The notes under the pieces: generated by a model
What the model saw: only the letters and a program-made list of their open reading frames with translations
What the model was told of the DNA's origin: nothing
Databases searched by the model: none
In this document: positions 1 to 7,823 of the stretch, in pieces
How positions within the stretch are numbered: position 1 is the first letter of the stretch
Layout: each line of letters begins with the position of its first letter
Program-made: the position numbers and the translations under genes
Source: Actinotignum urinale DSM 15805
GTDB taxonomy: Bacteria; Actinomycetota; Actinomycetes; Actinomycetales; Actinomycetaceae
Direction: 5' to 3'
DNA length: 64,000 nt
Assembly: GCF_000420445.1 (NCBI RefSeq)
Contig: NZ_ATUY01000004.1
Span: 1-64,000 of the forward strand

Positions 1-576
1 GTCTTTCAATAATCTGATTAAAAGAATTAAACGTATAGGGTTTGGGTTTACCAATTTCATGAACTATAAAATTCGTGTTCTTTTATATGCGGGGAAACCT
101 AACTGGCGTATCCTTAACAACATTTTCCCTGAATAAAAATACCCTCGGCCACACAAAGCAATGTAAGGGCGGGCACAAGCCTGCCCTTTTAACACCCAAA
201 CATGACGGGAATCCTTATAAACACACACCAACACCCCTGCAAACCACCTCTAATGGAAAACACGGAACCAATCCCTCAAACACACCCACTCACAACACCA
301 CCAAAACACCACCCCAACAACCCCAAAAACCCCCCCCACCCCACCAAAATCCGAAGAGCCGATTTAGTAGATACCTACACCTTTACCTGAAAAAGAAATG
401 CACTACGGGTTTTCTTCATTGGGCATATGGCAATACTGCCCGTGCGGCAAGGTTTCATTACGGGAGATGCGATAGCGTTAGCTGCGCACCAAGAAGCTGA
501 GGTGTGATGCAGAAAAAACAGATCGCAGATTATAAAAAATCTACGATCTGAAAATGTAGTGATTTTAGAGGCTGAG
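1..576. other. left-edge region without a supported gene
   Basis: No convincing gene is visible. Bases about 190-360 are strongly A/C-rich on the plus strand, with C runs up to 7, and open frames there are low-complexity and lack a ribosome site. Bases about 400-502 contain an open frame ending in a TGA at 500-502 whose translation (for example GHMAILPVRQGF) looks protein-like. It has an in-frame stop just upstream at about 388-390 and no start, so it may be a decayed gene end or chance. The right part (512-550) is the terminator of the next gene. Confidence 0.5.
512..550 (-). terminator. rho-independent terminator of the membrane-protein gene
   Basis: An inverted repeat (519-550) with arms CAGATCGcAGATT and AATCTaCGATCTG carries one mismatch and is followed on the minus strand by a T-rich tract (512-518). 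It lies 27 bases beyond the stop of the minus-strand gene at 577-1182. Confidence 0.8.
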
Positions 577-1182
577 TTAATTCTCTTGCTGTGGTTGCTG
601 TGAATTTTGTATATTTGCCTGCTGCATTTGATGCAGTTGCATCTGCTGTAATTGCGCTTGCATGAGGCGCGAAGACATTGCTTCATCGTGACGAGTGGCT
701 TCAAGGTCGGCAAACACGCGATTTTGAAGCTCTTTAGCAAATTTTTGAAGTGCGCCTTTTTCTAATATTGAAACAGTTACACTTGTTATTCCTCCTGCGT
801 GATTCACAACGTTTAATGAAGCGGGAAAGCTCATTGCAAGTAAGATAGCCGCAATAATAAGGAGAATAATCACTGTTCCTAGTGGTAATGAACTGATGGA
901 ACTTAAGCCGACGATTAAAAGGATAAGTCCGATAAGTAGACGTGCAAGTTTTAATTTAACAGAAGTATTAACAGAGGCAATTGATTTGAGTGGAATCGTA
1001 TTTTCCTCAGAGCCAAGTGGAATAAGACCTAAAAGTGTGTTTGGTACTTTGTAGACTAGGCGAGTAGAGGAACACATTAATTCACCCCTGAGGTATGGAG
1101 TAAGTAAAGAAGGTGAAACTTTTACGCCAGATACATTACTTTCTCCGGGCGCTAGCATAAACGAAGTTGCGTAGTCAGCCAT
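577..1182 (-). CDS. two-helix membrane protein with Gln-rich tail
   Basis: This is a 201-residue protein of unknown function. An N-terminal soluble part (about 1-75) contains beta-rich stretches resembling a bacterial PH-like fold (GELMCSSTRLVY, then IPLKSIASVNT). Two hydrophobic helices follow at about 80-96 and 101-118, then a cytoplasmic alpha-helical segment (about 140-175) and a low-complexity Q/M-rich tail (about 175-201). I infer an inner-membrane protein with an exposed C-terminus. The ATG at 1182 is preceded by a purine-rich stretch. It stands alone, with its own terminator downstream. Its promoter contains a nine-C homopolymer in the spacer, so expression may vary by slippage (see that entry). 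The PH-like reading is by eye only. Confidence 0.75.
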   Translation of the reverse strand: MADYATSFMLAPGESNVSGVKVSPSLLTPYLRGELMCSSTRLVYKVPNTLLGLIPLGSEENTIPLKSIASVNTSVKLKLARLLIGLILLIVGLSSISSLPLGTVIILLIIAAILLAMSFPASLNVVNHAGGITSVTVSILEKGALQKFAKELQNRVFADLEATRHDEAMSSRLMQAQLQQMQLHQMQQANIQNSQQPQQEN

Positions 1183-1294
1183 TTTTCTCCCATGTGATAA
1201 AGGCGTTGAGTCGAATTGATTTGCGTCTGATTCGAATCAACTTTTCAAGTTTTAAGCAGAATCTATGTGCTATATCTGCAGATTCTTAAAGACG

Positions 1295-1322
1295 ATTGTA
1301 TAGCTGGGGGGGGGTGAGTCAA
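1295..1322 (-). promoter_or_regulatory. sigma70-type promoter with poly-C9 spacer
   Basis: On the minus strand a TTGACT -35 (1317-1322) is separated from a TACAAT -10 (1295-1300) by a 16-base spacer, CACCCCCCCCCAGCTA, which contains nine consecutive C. The hexamers are close to consensus. Gain of a single C would give the optimal 17-base spacer. It points at the membrane-protein gene starting at 1182, about 105 bases downstream of the expected transcription start. Confidence 0.75.
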
Positions 1323-1358
1323 GGTTTTGAATAATGTCACCTAAGTAGGATTACTATA

Positions 1359-1434
1359 TGGTGGAGCTAAGGGGATTCGAACCCCTGACCTCTTCCATGC
1401 CATGGAAGCGCGCTACCAACTGCGCCATAGCCCC
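1359..1434 (-). tRNA. tRNA-Ala (anticodon GGC)
   Basis: A full cloverleaf can be folded from the minus strand. The acceptor GGGGCTA pairs with TAGCTCC and includes the G3:U70 wobble that identifies alanine tRNAs. The D stem is GCGC/GCGC, the anticodon stem CTTCC/GGAAG encloses loop ATGGCAT (anticodon GGC), and the T arm is AGGGG-TTCGAAT-CCCCT. The discriminator is A and the 3' CCA is encoded (1359-1361). It is intact, so it shows no sign of being split by an integration event. Confidence 0.95.
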
Positions 1435-1448
1435 GAAGGACTTCATTA

Positions 1449-1477
1449 ATGTTACAGAGAAAGCACATAAAGCGCAA
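1449..1477 (-). promoter_or_regulatory. probable promoter of tRNA-Ala
   Basis: On the minus strand TTGCGC (1472-1477) and TAACAT (1449-1454) are separated by exactly 17 bases, with the -10 ending about 14 bases before the tRNA 5' end. Spacing and position fit a tRNA promoter; the hexamers are moderate matches. Confidence 0.5.
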
Positions 1478-1576
1478 ACTCTCCTGAAAAACCACACAGA
1501 GGTTTATGTCACACAGCCGGTAAAATTCTCAGCAGAGCCTCGTCGTCACAAAACAACACCACAAGCCGTCACCTTC

Positions 1577-1924
1577 CTAAGAAGCCACCACGTCGTCGCC
1601 CTTTCGTCGTGCCCTTGGAGCCAACCGGGCAGAATTTAAGATAAAGAAACTCTCGGAACCCACGTGAATAGTAGCTGCAAGGATAGGGGAGAGCAATCCG
1701 AAAGCGGCCAGTGCGATACCGGCAACAATAATCCTGAGAATATCGCCTTTATCAATGAGGGATAGCGCAGATGTGCTGTGAGGTTGGAAAAGTGGCTCGT
1801 ATTTTTCTTCCTGAAAAACCGGGTTTCCATTACTATTGTCTGTGGATAATAAAGAGGATTGTTCGTCTGTATCGACCTGGTGAGCATTTACGTTTCGTCC
1901 GGGGTTGGTATGAGAAGTTTTGAT
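1577..1924 (-). CDS. small membrane protein, apparent ATC start codon
   Basis: This minus-strand frame has no ATG, GTG or TTG near its 5' end but reads as a plausible protein of 115 residues. It has a hydrophilic N-terminal half (about 1-60), one transmembrane helix (about 62-86, containing RIIVAGIALAAFGLL) and a basic tail (ARLAPRARRKGDD). A strong AAGGAG lies five bases before an in-frame ATC (1922-1924), and no other usual start exists back to the upstream in-frame stop. ATC initiation is very rare, so alternatives are a decayed start codon or a sequencing error. The function is not recognised. Downstream lies the tRNA-Ala gene; upstream, divergent, lies the HAD phosphatase. Confidence 0.5.
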   Translation of the reverse strand: MKTSHTNPGRNVNAHQVDTDEQSSLLSTDNSNGNPVFQEEKYEPLFQPHSTSALSLIDKGDILRIIVAGIALAAFGLLSPILAATIHVGSESFFILNSARLAPRARRKGDDVVAS

Positions 1925-1966
1925 GGTAACTCCTTGATAGGGCGATATTGAGAAATGTCGGTATTG

Positions 1967-1992
1967 CGTTAGGGTGTGTGCGTTACCTAACG
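1967..1992. promoter_or_regulatory. inverted repeat in divergent intergenic region
   Basis: CGTTAGG (1967-1973) and CCTAACG (1986-1992) form exact inverted arms between the ATC-start membrane gene and the HAD gene. The right arm is itself part of the near-palindrome CGTTAccTAACG. It is a candidate operator; no known regulator can be assigned. Confidence 0.35.
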
Positions 1993-2053
1993 AATGCGTA
2001 CACGTAGTTATTTAATCAGCACATGTGGAAAAAATAGTAAGGTGAGCATAACC

Positions 2054-2866
2054 ATGGAAGAAATGTTGCGTCAGGCACGGAAAAACGTGACTAATTTTGT
2101 GTTCGACGTCGATGGAACTCTTACGGATGAAACATCTCGTGTTCTTCCTCAAAATATTGAAGCTCTTCAGAAGATACATGAAGCTGGTTATCCGATTACC
2201 CTAGCAACCGGCAGAACCCTTCATGGCGCACGTAATATTTTGGATCGTATAGGTGTGCCCGGTTGGGTTGTGGCGTGCACGGGCGCGGTTGTGTGGGATG
2301 GAGAAAAAATTGTTACGGTGCATGCGCTACCCGTCGAAGAATATCGCTTGGCAATAGAATTCGCGAAAAAATACGGTATGGCTATTTTTGCGTCGAGCGC
2401 AGAGGGCTACTACGAACAAAGTTTTGGAACCTATATAGATCCAGATATTATATTGAACGCAAATGAAGGTGTTGCTCCGGTAGGTGTTGATTTAGAATCG
2501 CTCGATCCGAACACGATTTCTAAACTCTCTTTTGCGGGGGACCTGGAAACTGTAAATAATACGGAGTCGGAGTGGAGCACGCTTTTTGAGGGTGCGGTAC
2601 GTGGACACGAATTATTTATCGACGTGGTTGCGCCGGATGTCACAAAGTGGCGGGGAATTGCGGACATGCTTGAGGCAAGAGGTTTACACGCCGACGGCGT
2701 TGTGGGCGCGGGGGACACGGATAACGATATTTCGTGGCTTAAGAATGTTGGGGCGGGGTTCGCTATGCCTCATGCGCAACCGGGGGTTATTGATGCTTCA
2801 CGTGGGGTTCTTCCGGATGTTGAAGCGCCGGTAGCGTGGTTGGTTTCTCAAATTTTGGACAGCTAA
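2054..2866 (+). CDS. Cof-type HAD-IIB phosphatase
   Basis: This is a 270-residue haloacid dehalogenase superfamily hydrolase of the IIB (Cof/YbiV-like) type, expected to dephosphorylate small sugar or cofactor phosphates in the cytosol. Motif I is FDVDGTLTDE (about residues 17-26) with nucleophile and acid/base aspartates. Motif II is in ITLATGRT (about 62-69), and the C-terminal GAGDTDNDISWLKN supplies the Mg-binding aspartates. The cap lies between. I chose the ATG at 2054 because AAGGTGAG sits seven bases upstream; the frame is open 60 bases further 5' without a good ribosome site. The substrate cannot be told from sequence. It is monocistronic by appearance. Confidence 0.85.
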   Translation: MEEMLRQARKNVTNFVFDVDGTLTDETSRVLPQNIEALQKIHEAGYPITLATGRTLHGARNILDRIGVPGWVVACTGAVVWDGEKIVTVHALPVEEYRLAIEFAKKYGMAIFASSAEGYYEQSFGTYIDPDIILNANEGVAPVGVDLESLDPNTISKLSFAGDLETVNNTESEWSTLFEGAVRGHELFIDVVAPDVTKWRGIADMLEARGLHADGVVGAGDTDNDISWLKNVGAGFAMPHAQPGVIDASRGVLPDVEAPVAWLVSQILDS

Positions 2867-2913
2867 TTTCCTTGTAGGCGAGTTCTCATAATTTCCTTGT
2901 AGGCGAATTCTCA
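2865..2913. repeat. 25-bp tandem duplication at gene end
   Basis: Two copies of a 24-base unit (2865-2888 and 2890-2913, period 25) differ at a single base. Each begins AATTTCCTTGTAGG. The first copy overlaps the stop codon of the HAD gene. It looks like a recent slippage duplication. Confidence 0.85.
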
Positions 2914-3034
2914 AAATGTTTGTGTGCAGTTTTCTTGAGAATAACAAGTAAAATTGCCTCATTCCAGATAAGGCGTGATTTTTTGTAACGCGGAAAATGT
3001 AGAAATGTGACATAGGATGCATTAAATTTGAATC

Positions 3035-4390
3035 ATGTCTCAGGAAAAATTTGGTGCGCTTGCGCACGTCGTTATTGTTGGTGGTGGGTTTGCCGGTATT
3101 GCGGCTGCCCGGGGTCTGCGTAAGGCTCATGTCCGTGTTACGTTAATTGATCGAAATCCTTACAGTACGTTTAAACCGCTGTTGTACCAGGTTGCAACAG
3201 GCGCTCTTAACGCAGGCGATATTAACTATTATTTGCGCGCATTGCGTGCAAAGCAGAAGAATCTTCGTTTTGTTATTGGTGAACTTCAGCATGTTGATAC
3301 CGAAAATAAGGTTATTGAGCTCGATGATGAGCGCACAATGTCCTACGACTACCTTGTTTTGGCCACCGGCGTAGGTGCTGCTTTCTTCGGCATTCCAGGT
3401 GCTGAAGAGCATACACTTCCTATGTATACATCCGACGAAGCTATTGAAGTTCGTTCCCGTTTGTTTGGTTTGCTCGACGGTGTTGACTTTGCAGAACGTG
3501 GCGAACCTTTCCGGGTGGTTATTTGTGGCGCTGGCCCGACAGGTGTGGAAACTGCAGGAGCTATTGCCGAATTAAGAAATAAGAGCTTTGAAGATATTTT
3601 CCCCGGTGTGGATCGTGATCTCTTTGAGGTTTGCCTTGTTGATATGGCGCCTTGCGTTCTTGGCCCATTCCATGAAGATAGCCAGAAGGCAGCTTTGGAG
3701 GCTCTGCGTGCACGTGGCGTAAAGGTGAAACTCAACGAGGCCGTGAAGAAGGTTGAAGAAAACCGTATTCTCATCAAAAATAATGTGACCGGTGAGGAAA
3801 AGTGGGAAGACGCTTCTCTTATTGTTTGGTCTTCCGGTGTTGGTGTTCCGCCGGCAGTAAAGAACTGGGGTGTTCCGCAGGGAGCACGCGGGCGAATTCA
3901 GGTTGACGAACATCTTCGTGTTCCCGGTGTCGACGGCGTTTTCGCTGCCGGTGACGTCGCTGTTATTGGTGAGAAAGGGCTTCCGCAGTTGGCTCAGCCA
4001 GCCAAGCAGGGTGGGGCACACATTGCCAAGGTTATTAAGAACGAACTGGAAAGCGGAGCGCCACTTAAGCCCTTCTCCTACTTCGATAAGGGAACAATGG
4101 CAATTGTTGGCGCAGGTAGTGCTGTTGCCGAAGTTCGTCCTTTGAAGCCAATGAGCGGTAAGTTTGCATGGCTCATGTGGAATGCTGTTCATATTCAGCA
4201 GCTTCAATCCATTCGCGAAATGCTTGCAACAACCGTTAATTTGTCCACCAAGTACTTTATTGCACCGCATAAGAGCGACCTCATCATGGGTGGAGAAATC
4301 AAGCGTTTCTCCAAGCGTGCACGCGACGGTAAAGTGACGGCAACAAAGGCTCTGGACGTTAACGAAATCAAGGCTAATCTGCAAGATTAA
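3035..4390 (+). CDS. ndh: type II NADH dehydrogenase (NDH-2)
   Basis: The 451-residue single-polypeptide flavoprotein should pass electrons from NADH to the quinone pool at the inner face of the membrane without pumping protons. The FAD-binding Rossmann motif VGGGFAG is at about 15-21. The second dinucleotide (NADH) motif CGAGPTG is at about 168. The FAD-ribityl motif FAAGDVAVI is near 307, followed by the quinone-site signature PQLAQPAKQGG. The C-terminal region has the amphipathic helices that anchor NDH-2 to the membrane. Length matches the family. The start ATG at 3035 begins MSQEKFG. A strong hairpin follows. I am confident of the family; close relatives are sometimes annotated only as NAD(P)/FAD-dependent oxidoreductases. 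Confidence 0.92.
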   Translation: MSQEKFGALAHVVIVGGGFAGIAAARGLRKAHVRVTLIDRNPYSTFKPLLYQVATGALNAGDINYYLRALRAKQKNLRFVIGELQHVDTENKVIELDDERTMSYDYLVLATGVGAAFFGIPGAEEHTLPMYTSDEAIEVRSRLFGLLDGVDFAERGEPFRVVICGAGPTGVETAGAIAELRNKSFEDIFPGVDRDLFEVCLVDMAPCVLGPFHEDSQKAALEALRARGVKVKLNEAVKKVEENRILIKNNVTGEEKWEDASLIVWSSGVGVPPAVKNWGVPQGARGRIQVDEHLRVPGVDGVFAAGDVAVIGEKGLPQLAQPAKQGGAHIAKVIKNELESGAPLKPFSYFDKGTMAIVGAGSAVAEVRPLKPMSGKFAWLMWNAVHIQQLQSIREMLATTVNLSTKYFIAPHKSDLIMGGEIKRFSKRARDGKVTATKALDVNEIKANLQD

Positions 4391-4758
4391 TATCCTGGCT
4401 TAAGCGTGGCTTAAGCGTTGTGGGCTGGTGTGAAACCGAAAGTTTCACACCAGCCCACATTAATCTACGCCAAATCTAAGAATGAAATGGGCCTCTCATT
4501 TTGTCGCATCGTCCGATATAGACAATAGGTGGTTTTTAAATTAGCTGGTCTATGTAGTTAAGCGAAGTTCGACGAAAAAATAGTGCGGGAGCTATGTGTC
4601 ACCATGAAGTATGGAAATACAAATCAAGCTCATCATTGCGCTTTTACAGCGCATCACATTCTCTATTCGTGAGGTACATGTTGAAACACGCGTGTATTCG
4701 CGTGGGGATGCACACTATATTTACCTACCACCTCAAAGGAAGGAAAGTAGAAGAGTCT
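4391..4758. other. intergenic region between ndh and the DtxR-type gene
   Basis: After the hairpin at 4420-4458 this region holds a second weak stem (arms AATGA and TCATT, about 4481-4500) and overlapping short plus-strand frames at about 4594-4808. Those have no homology I recognise and run antisense into the end of the repressor gene. I see no supported gene. Confidence 0.5.
4420..4458 (+). terminator. strong hairpin downstream of ndh
   Basis: A perfect 17-bp stem (4420-4436 with 4442-4458) closes a CGAAA loop. No clear U tract follows, so it may act as a transcript-end stabiliser or a Rho-assisted terminator. Confidence 0.65.
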
Positions 4759-5427
4759 TTAATTATCAACGATGGAAACAAGGATGCTTTCAGCCATGGT
4801 TAAGCTAATTGCCGCTTTATTCGTTTCGCTACTGATTTCAATTAGTCCCGGGCCGGAGTGTGTATTTGCAGTAATAATTGTTCCAGGAATCATGCCCTCG
4901 CTTGCCAAATAGGATAGTAAGTCCGGGAGCTGGTCTGAAACACGCTCAATACGCATTTTCACATTATCGGGTGCACTAGCTAAATGTATGCCGGGTGCGG
5001 TGCTTCGAGGAGTAGCGTCATCTCCGCGAGGAATAATATCTCCGTGGGGATCGCGTTCAGGATGGCCAAGAGCTTCATCTAAACGGGTAATAAATTTCTC
5101 CGAAACGGCATGTTCAATAGAACCGGCCTCTTCATGAACCTCATCCCAGCTGTAATTAAGAAAGCGAACAAGTGCTGTTTCAATAACTCGGTGGATTCGA
5201 ACGATCCGTGCGGCAGCCATGCTTCCCTTGTCTGTAAAAGAAACTGCCCCGTAGGGTTCATGGTAAACAAAACCCATTTTTGCAAGTTTACTTACACCTT
5301 CAGACACTGTTGATGCTGAAACACCCAAGGTTTTAGTGAGCTGTCCGGTTGTTACAGGAGCATCATTCCATTCCTTAAGCTTCCATAACGCAGCCAAGTA
5401 GTCTTCATGCGAAGAAGAGAGTTGCAT
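4759..5427 (-). CDS. DtxR-family metal-dependent repressor
   Basis: This is a 222-residue metalloregulator with an N-terminal winged helix (about 1-65; VTTGQLTKTLGVSASTVSEG), a dimerisation and metal domain (about 66-140) and a C-terminal SH3-like domain (about 150-222). Against DtxR, the ancillary ligands align as HRVIE (H79, E83) and VHEEA (H98), and E105/H106 of the primary site are kept (IEH). Met10 is replaced by Asp (HEDY, as in MntR Asp8), and Cys102, which is Glu in MntR, is Gly. So iron and manganese both remain possible; I do not give a symbol. Such proteins repress metal uptake when Fe(II) or Mn(II) is plentiful. It could be the host factor acting on the iron boxes at 42.5 kb. Confidence 0.85.
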   Translation of the reverse strand: MQLSSSHEDYLAALWKLKEWNDAPVTTGQLTKTLGVSASTVSEGVSKLAKMGFVYHEPYGAVSFTDKGSMAAARIVRIHRVIETALVRFLNYSWDEVHEEAGSIEHAVSEKFITRLDEALGHPERDPHGDIIPRGDDATPRSTAPGIHLASAPDNVKMRIERVSDQLPDLLSYLASEGMIPGTIITANTHSGPGLIEISSETNKAAISLTMAESILVSIVDN

Positions 5428-5668
5428 GTTTCCCCTTAATAAATATGTGTTATGTGAAGAGTATCAAGGCAGAGTGAATAAAAAGCACTACTGAGCCTAC
5501 CTCTCTATAATAGGTAAAGTTCGATTCGCGTGGACTTAGATTACACCTTTTGAGCGTAATTTCTAATATTTTCGCCACTATCTTCAAGCGTGTGGTCATC
5601 ACGCGACACTGTGAATAATTTTTGTTATCATTCAATTATTGTTACTTACCGAGATAAGGATTTGAACA

Positions 5669-6148
5669 ATGAGCGAAAACCCATTAAATGCTCAGCAAAG
5701 CTCTAACGCAGGCGGATATCAGCCGCCTGCTTACAATAATCCAGAACCTCCTCAGCCAGGATATAACCCGAATTTTGCTCAACCCCAGCAACCAGTTCCA
5801 GGTCAGCAGCAGTGGGCTCCTTCAGCCTACTCAGCACCAGCCACCGGTGGTTATCAGATGCCTGCTACTCCTAAAGCTCCGGGTGTGGGAAGCGCATTTG
5901 CAGGTCTTTTTGCCTTTAATTTCGAGAAAAAATTCGGTGTAAACCTTGCTAAACTTCTCATGCTCTTCGCCTATATTTATGGCGGTTGCCGAGTTGTCTA
6001 CACCATTTTTGTTATGGCCCAAGGTTACGGTGGGGCGGCCTTCTACTTCTCCCAGCTTATTGAAATGGTTGCGGCCATCACCTTCGCAGCAATCGTTGCG
6101 GGAATTGCACGTCTCCTCGGAGAACTCGTCGACGCTAAAAAAGAATAA
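5669..6148 (+). CDS. DUF4282-like membrane protein with Pro/Gln-rich N-terminus
   Basis: This 159-residue protein has residues 1-75 of low-complexity Pro, Gln, Tyr and Ala, probably disordered and cytoplasmic. The rest contains LFAFNFEKKFG (about 82-92), which resembles the LFDFSF motif at the start of DUF4282 proteins, and two transmembrane helices (about 95-117 and 128-150). AAGGA precedes the ATG at 5669. Proteins of this design are common in actinobacteria and have no assigned biochemical role. The gene appears monocistronic. The DUF4282 assignment is from motif memory only. Confidence 0.75.
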   Translation: MSENPLNAQQSSNAGGYQPPAYNNPEPPQPGYNPNFAQPQQPVPGQQQWAPSAYSAPATGGYQMPATPKAPGVGSAFAGLFAFNFEKKFGVNLAKLLMLFAYIYGGCRVVYTIFVMAQGYGGAAFYFSQLIEMVAAITFAAIVAGIARLLGELVDAKKE

Positions 6149-6225
6149 AAACGCGGTAACACACCTCTAAGAACCTTCTGTTTTACCTAAAGGTGTGTAC
6201 GGACATAGTCACCTCTACATGATTT

Positions 6226-6993
6226 ATGTATTCTGTAGGGGTGACTTTTTATTCTCTTATTGCCTTCGACCTTGACGATACGCTCGCACCCTCAAAATCT
6301 CCTATGCCACAGCGCATGGCACGAGCCCTCTCCTCACTCCTTGACACAACCCAGGTGTGCATTATCAGCGGTGGCCAATTCAGCCAGTTTGAGCAACAAG
6401 TTCTCAATGCCCTGACAGCCACAGAAAAACAACTAGAAAATCTCCACCTCATGCCAACCTGTGGAACACGGTACTTCATTCGTCGTCGTGAAACATGGGA
6501 AAACGTGTACGTACGAAACTTAACCGATGCGGAACGCAACGACGCAACCATCGCCCTACGCGAAGAAGCAGAAAAACTCGGACTGTGGGAAAACAACCCC
6601 TGGGGCGAAGTGATTGAAGACCGCGGCTCCCAAATAACCTTCTCCGCGCTCGGGCAAGAAGCACCACTTGAGAAAAAACGCGAATGGGATCCCACGGGGG
6701 AAAAGAAAAACATCTTGCGGACAGCTGTAGCGAAACGCTTACCCACGCTCGAAGTTCGCACCGGCGGATCAACATCCGTTGATATTACGCGAAAAGGGGT
6801 CGATAAAGCATACGGAATCACTGAGCTATCCACAGTTACCGAAATTCCCATAGCGGACATGTTGTTTATTGGGGACAGGCTCGATCCGGACGGGAACGAC
6901 TACCCGGTTACGCGCCTCGGAATCGCGACAATACATGTTTCGGGATGGGAAGAAACCGCAGAAATTATCGAAAAATACCTCGCCAAGATGTAA
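6226..6993 (+). CDS. HAD-IIB hydrolase resembling phosphomannomutase-type fold
   Basis: The protein is about 255 residues, with motif I FDLDDTLAPSKSP near residue 14 and a C-terminal motif GDRLDPDGNDYPV. Both resemble the eukaryotic-type phosphomannomutase branch of HAD-IIB (family FDVDGTLTP and GDxxxPGGNDYPV). Motif II is IISGGQF. It could act on a sugar phosphate, but bacterial members are mostly uncharacterised and I do not claim mutase activity. The start is uncertain: the ATG at 6226 has no good ribosome site, while GTG at 6241 follows TAGGG closely. It converges with the HIT gene, 4 bases apart. Confidence 0.75.
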   Translation: MYSVGVTFYSLIAFDLDDTLAPSKSPMPQRMARALSSLLDTTQVCIISGGQFSQFEQQVLNALTATEKQLENLHLMPTCGTRYFIRRRETWENVYVRNLTDAERNDATIALREEAEKLGLWENNPWGEVIEDRGSQITFSALGQEAPLEKKREWDPTGEKKNILRTAVAKRLPTLEVRTGGSTSVDITRKGVDKAYGITELSTVTEIPIADMLFIGDRLDPDGNDYPVTRLGIATIHVSGWEETAEIIEKYLAKM

Positions 6994-6997
6994 GGGC

Positions 6998-7438
6998 TTA
7001 CTGTAGGCTACCCATATTTTCCGGGACAAAAGCGCCCCAACCCTGGTTGCGAAGAGCCTCACGCAACTTTTCAGTGGAAGCATCGAGCTCCTCGCCTGGC
7101 ACATCGGTGCGCGCCGAAGCAAAATCGAGAACCTTCTGAGAATCAGCCGGAATGACATGCAGATGCGTATGCGGAACATCCAGACCCGCAATAATCAGCA
7201 TTGCACGAGCAGTCCCAAAAGCTTCAATCTGAGCCTTGCCAATACGTTTTGCGACGACGAAAAGATGCGCTGCAGTTTCGTCGTCGAGATCTGTGAAACG
7301 ATCAATTTCTACACGCGGAACAACGAGGGTGTGGCCGTCGGCGTGGGGGTTCACATCGGAAAAGGCGACGCAGACATCATCGGCCCACACGAAACGCCCA
7401 GGAATAACACCATCAATAATTTTAGAAAAAATGCTCAT
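6998..7438 (-). CDS. HIT-family nucleotide hydrolase/transferase
   Basis: This 146-residue histidine-triad protein has the active-site motif HTHLHVI at about residues 92-98 and the N-terminal FSKIIDGVIPGRFVW typical of HINT-like proteins. Such enzymes hydrolyse nucleoside phosphoramidates or act on dinucleotides; the physiological substrate is unknown. The length is slightly above the core family because of a C-terminal extension (about 110-146). The ATG at 7438 starts directly MSIFSKI, the usual family N-terminus. Confidence 0.9.
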   Translation of the reverse strand: MSIFSKIIDGVIPGRFVWADDVCVAFSDVNPHADGHTLVVPRVEIDRFTDLDDETAAHLFVVAKRIGKAQIEAFGTARAMLIIAGLDVPHTHLHVIPADSQKVLDFASARTDVPGEELDASTEKLREALRNQGWGAFVPENMGSLQ

Positions 7439-7823
7439 ACGTTTATTTTAACTCCCAGGCTCCCCGAGAGTGCATCTGGCGCGTAAGGTGAGGAGCTCCT
7501 CGGGGGCCGATGCGGAAAATGTTGGGGCGCATGTGGTGTTGAAAGTTTTGGGCGGGCGCGGTTCAGAAAACTTTGGGGCGGGAGTGTTGCAGAAAATGTT
7601 GTGGCTGGTGTGTGATTTGTGAAGGTGCGGTGGTGAAATTGGGCGGGCGCGCAGCGGTTGCGAATGTGCGGGTGTGAGTGCGGACGGTGTGAGCGTGTGT
7701 ACCGGAATCGTCGTCGAAAAAAATGTGAGTAAAACATAGCGGTGTGAACGATCATATACGTGGGCAGAAGCGAGAAAAAAACAGGGGCGCGCTAAAATGG
7801 TACGCAGGAAAATATAGCAAGGA
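7439..7823. other. G/T-rich divergent intergenic region before leuS
   Basis: The region between the divergent HIT and leuS genes is strongly G/T-rich on the plus strand. It contains four degenerate copies of a GCAGAAAATGTTGGGGCGG-like unit (about 7512-7529, 7538-7556, 7562-7582, 7587-7604; spacing near 25). No gene is supported. Confidence 0.6.
7512..7604. repeat. four degenerate ~25-bp tandem units
   Basis: Units starting at 7512, 7538, 7562 and 7587 share the pattern G-A-A-A-A-N-T-T-T/G-G-G-G-C-G with several substitutions. They lie upstream of leuS. Origin is unclear: decayed duplication or iterated binding site. Confidence 0.5.

Noticed and set aside
75-500. 141-codon plus-strand frame near the left edge
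   Set aside because: It is low-complexity Pro/Thr/Lys from A/C-rich DNA, with no ribosome site and no known family.
1359-1434. tRNA-Ala as phage attachment site
   Set aside because: The tRNA is complete, is 32 kb from the element, and no partial copy was seen at the element's left end. Serine recombinases also rarely use tRNA genes.
1358-1639. 93-codon plus-strand frame beginning MVELRGFEPLTSS
   Set aside because: The first part is the reverse complement of tRNA-Ala, a well-known false translation; the remainder has no support.
4594-4808. two overlapping short plus-strand frames
   Set aside because: They overlap the 3' end of the DtxR-family gene antisense, have no ribosome sites and no similarity I recognise.
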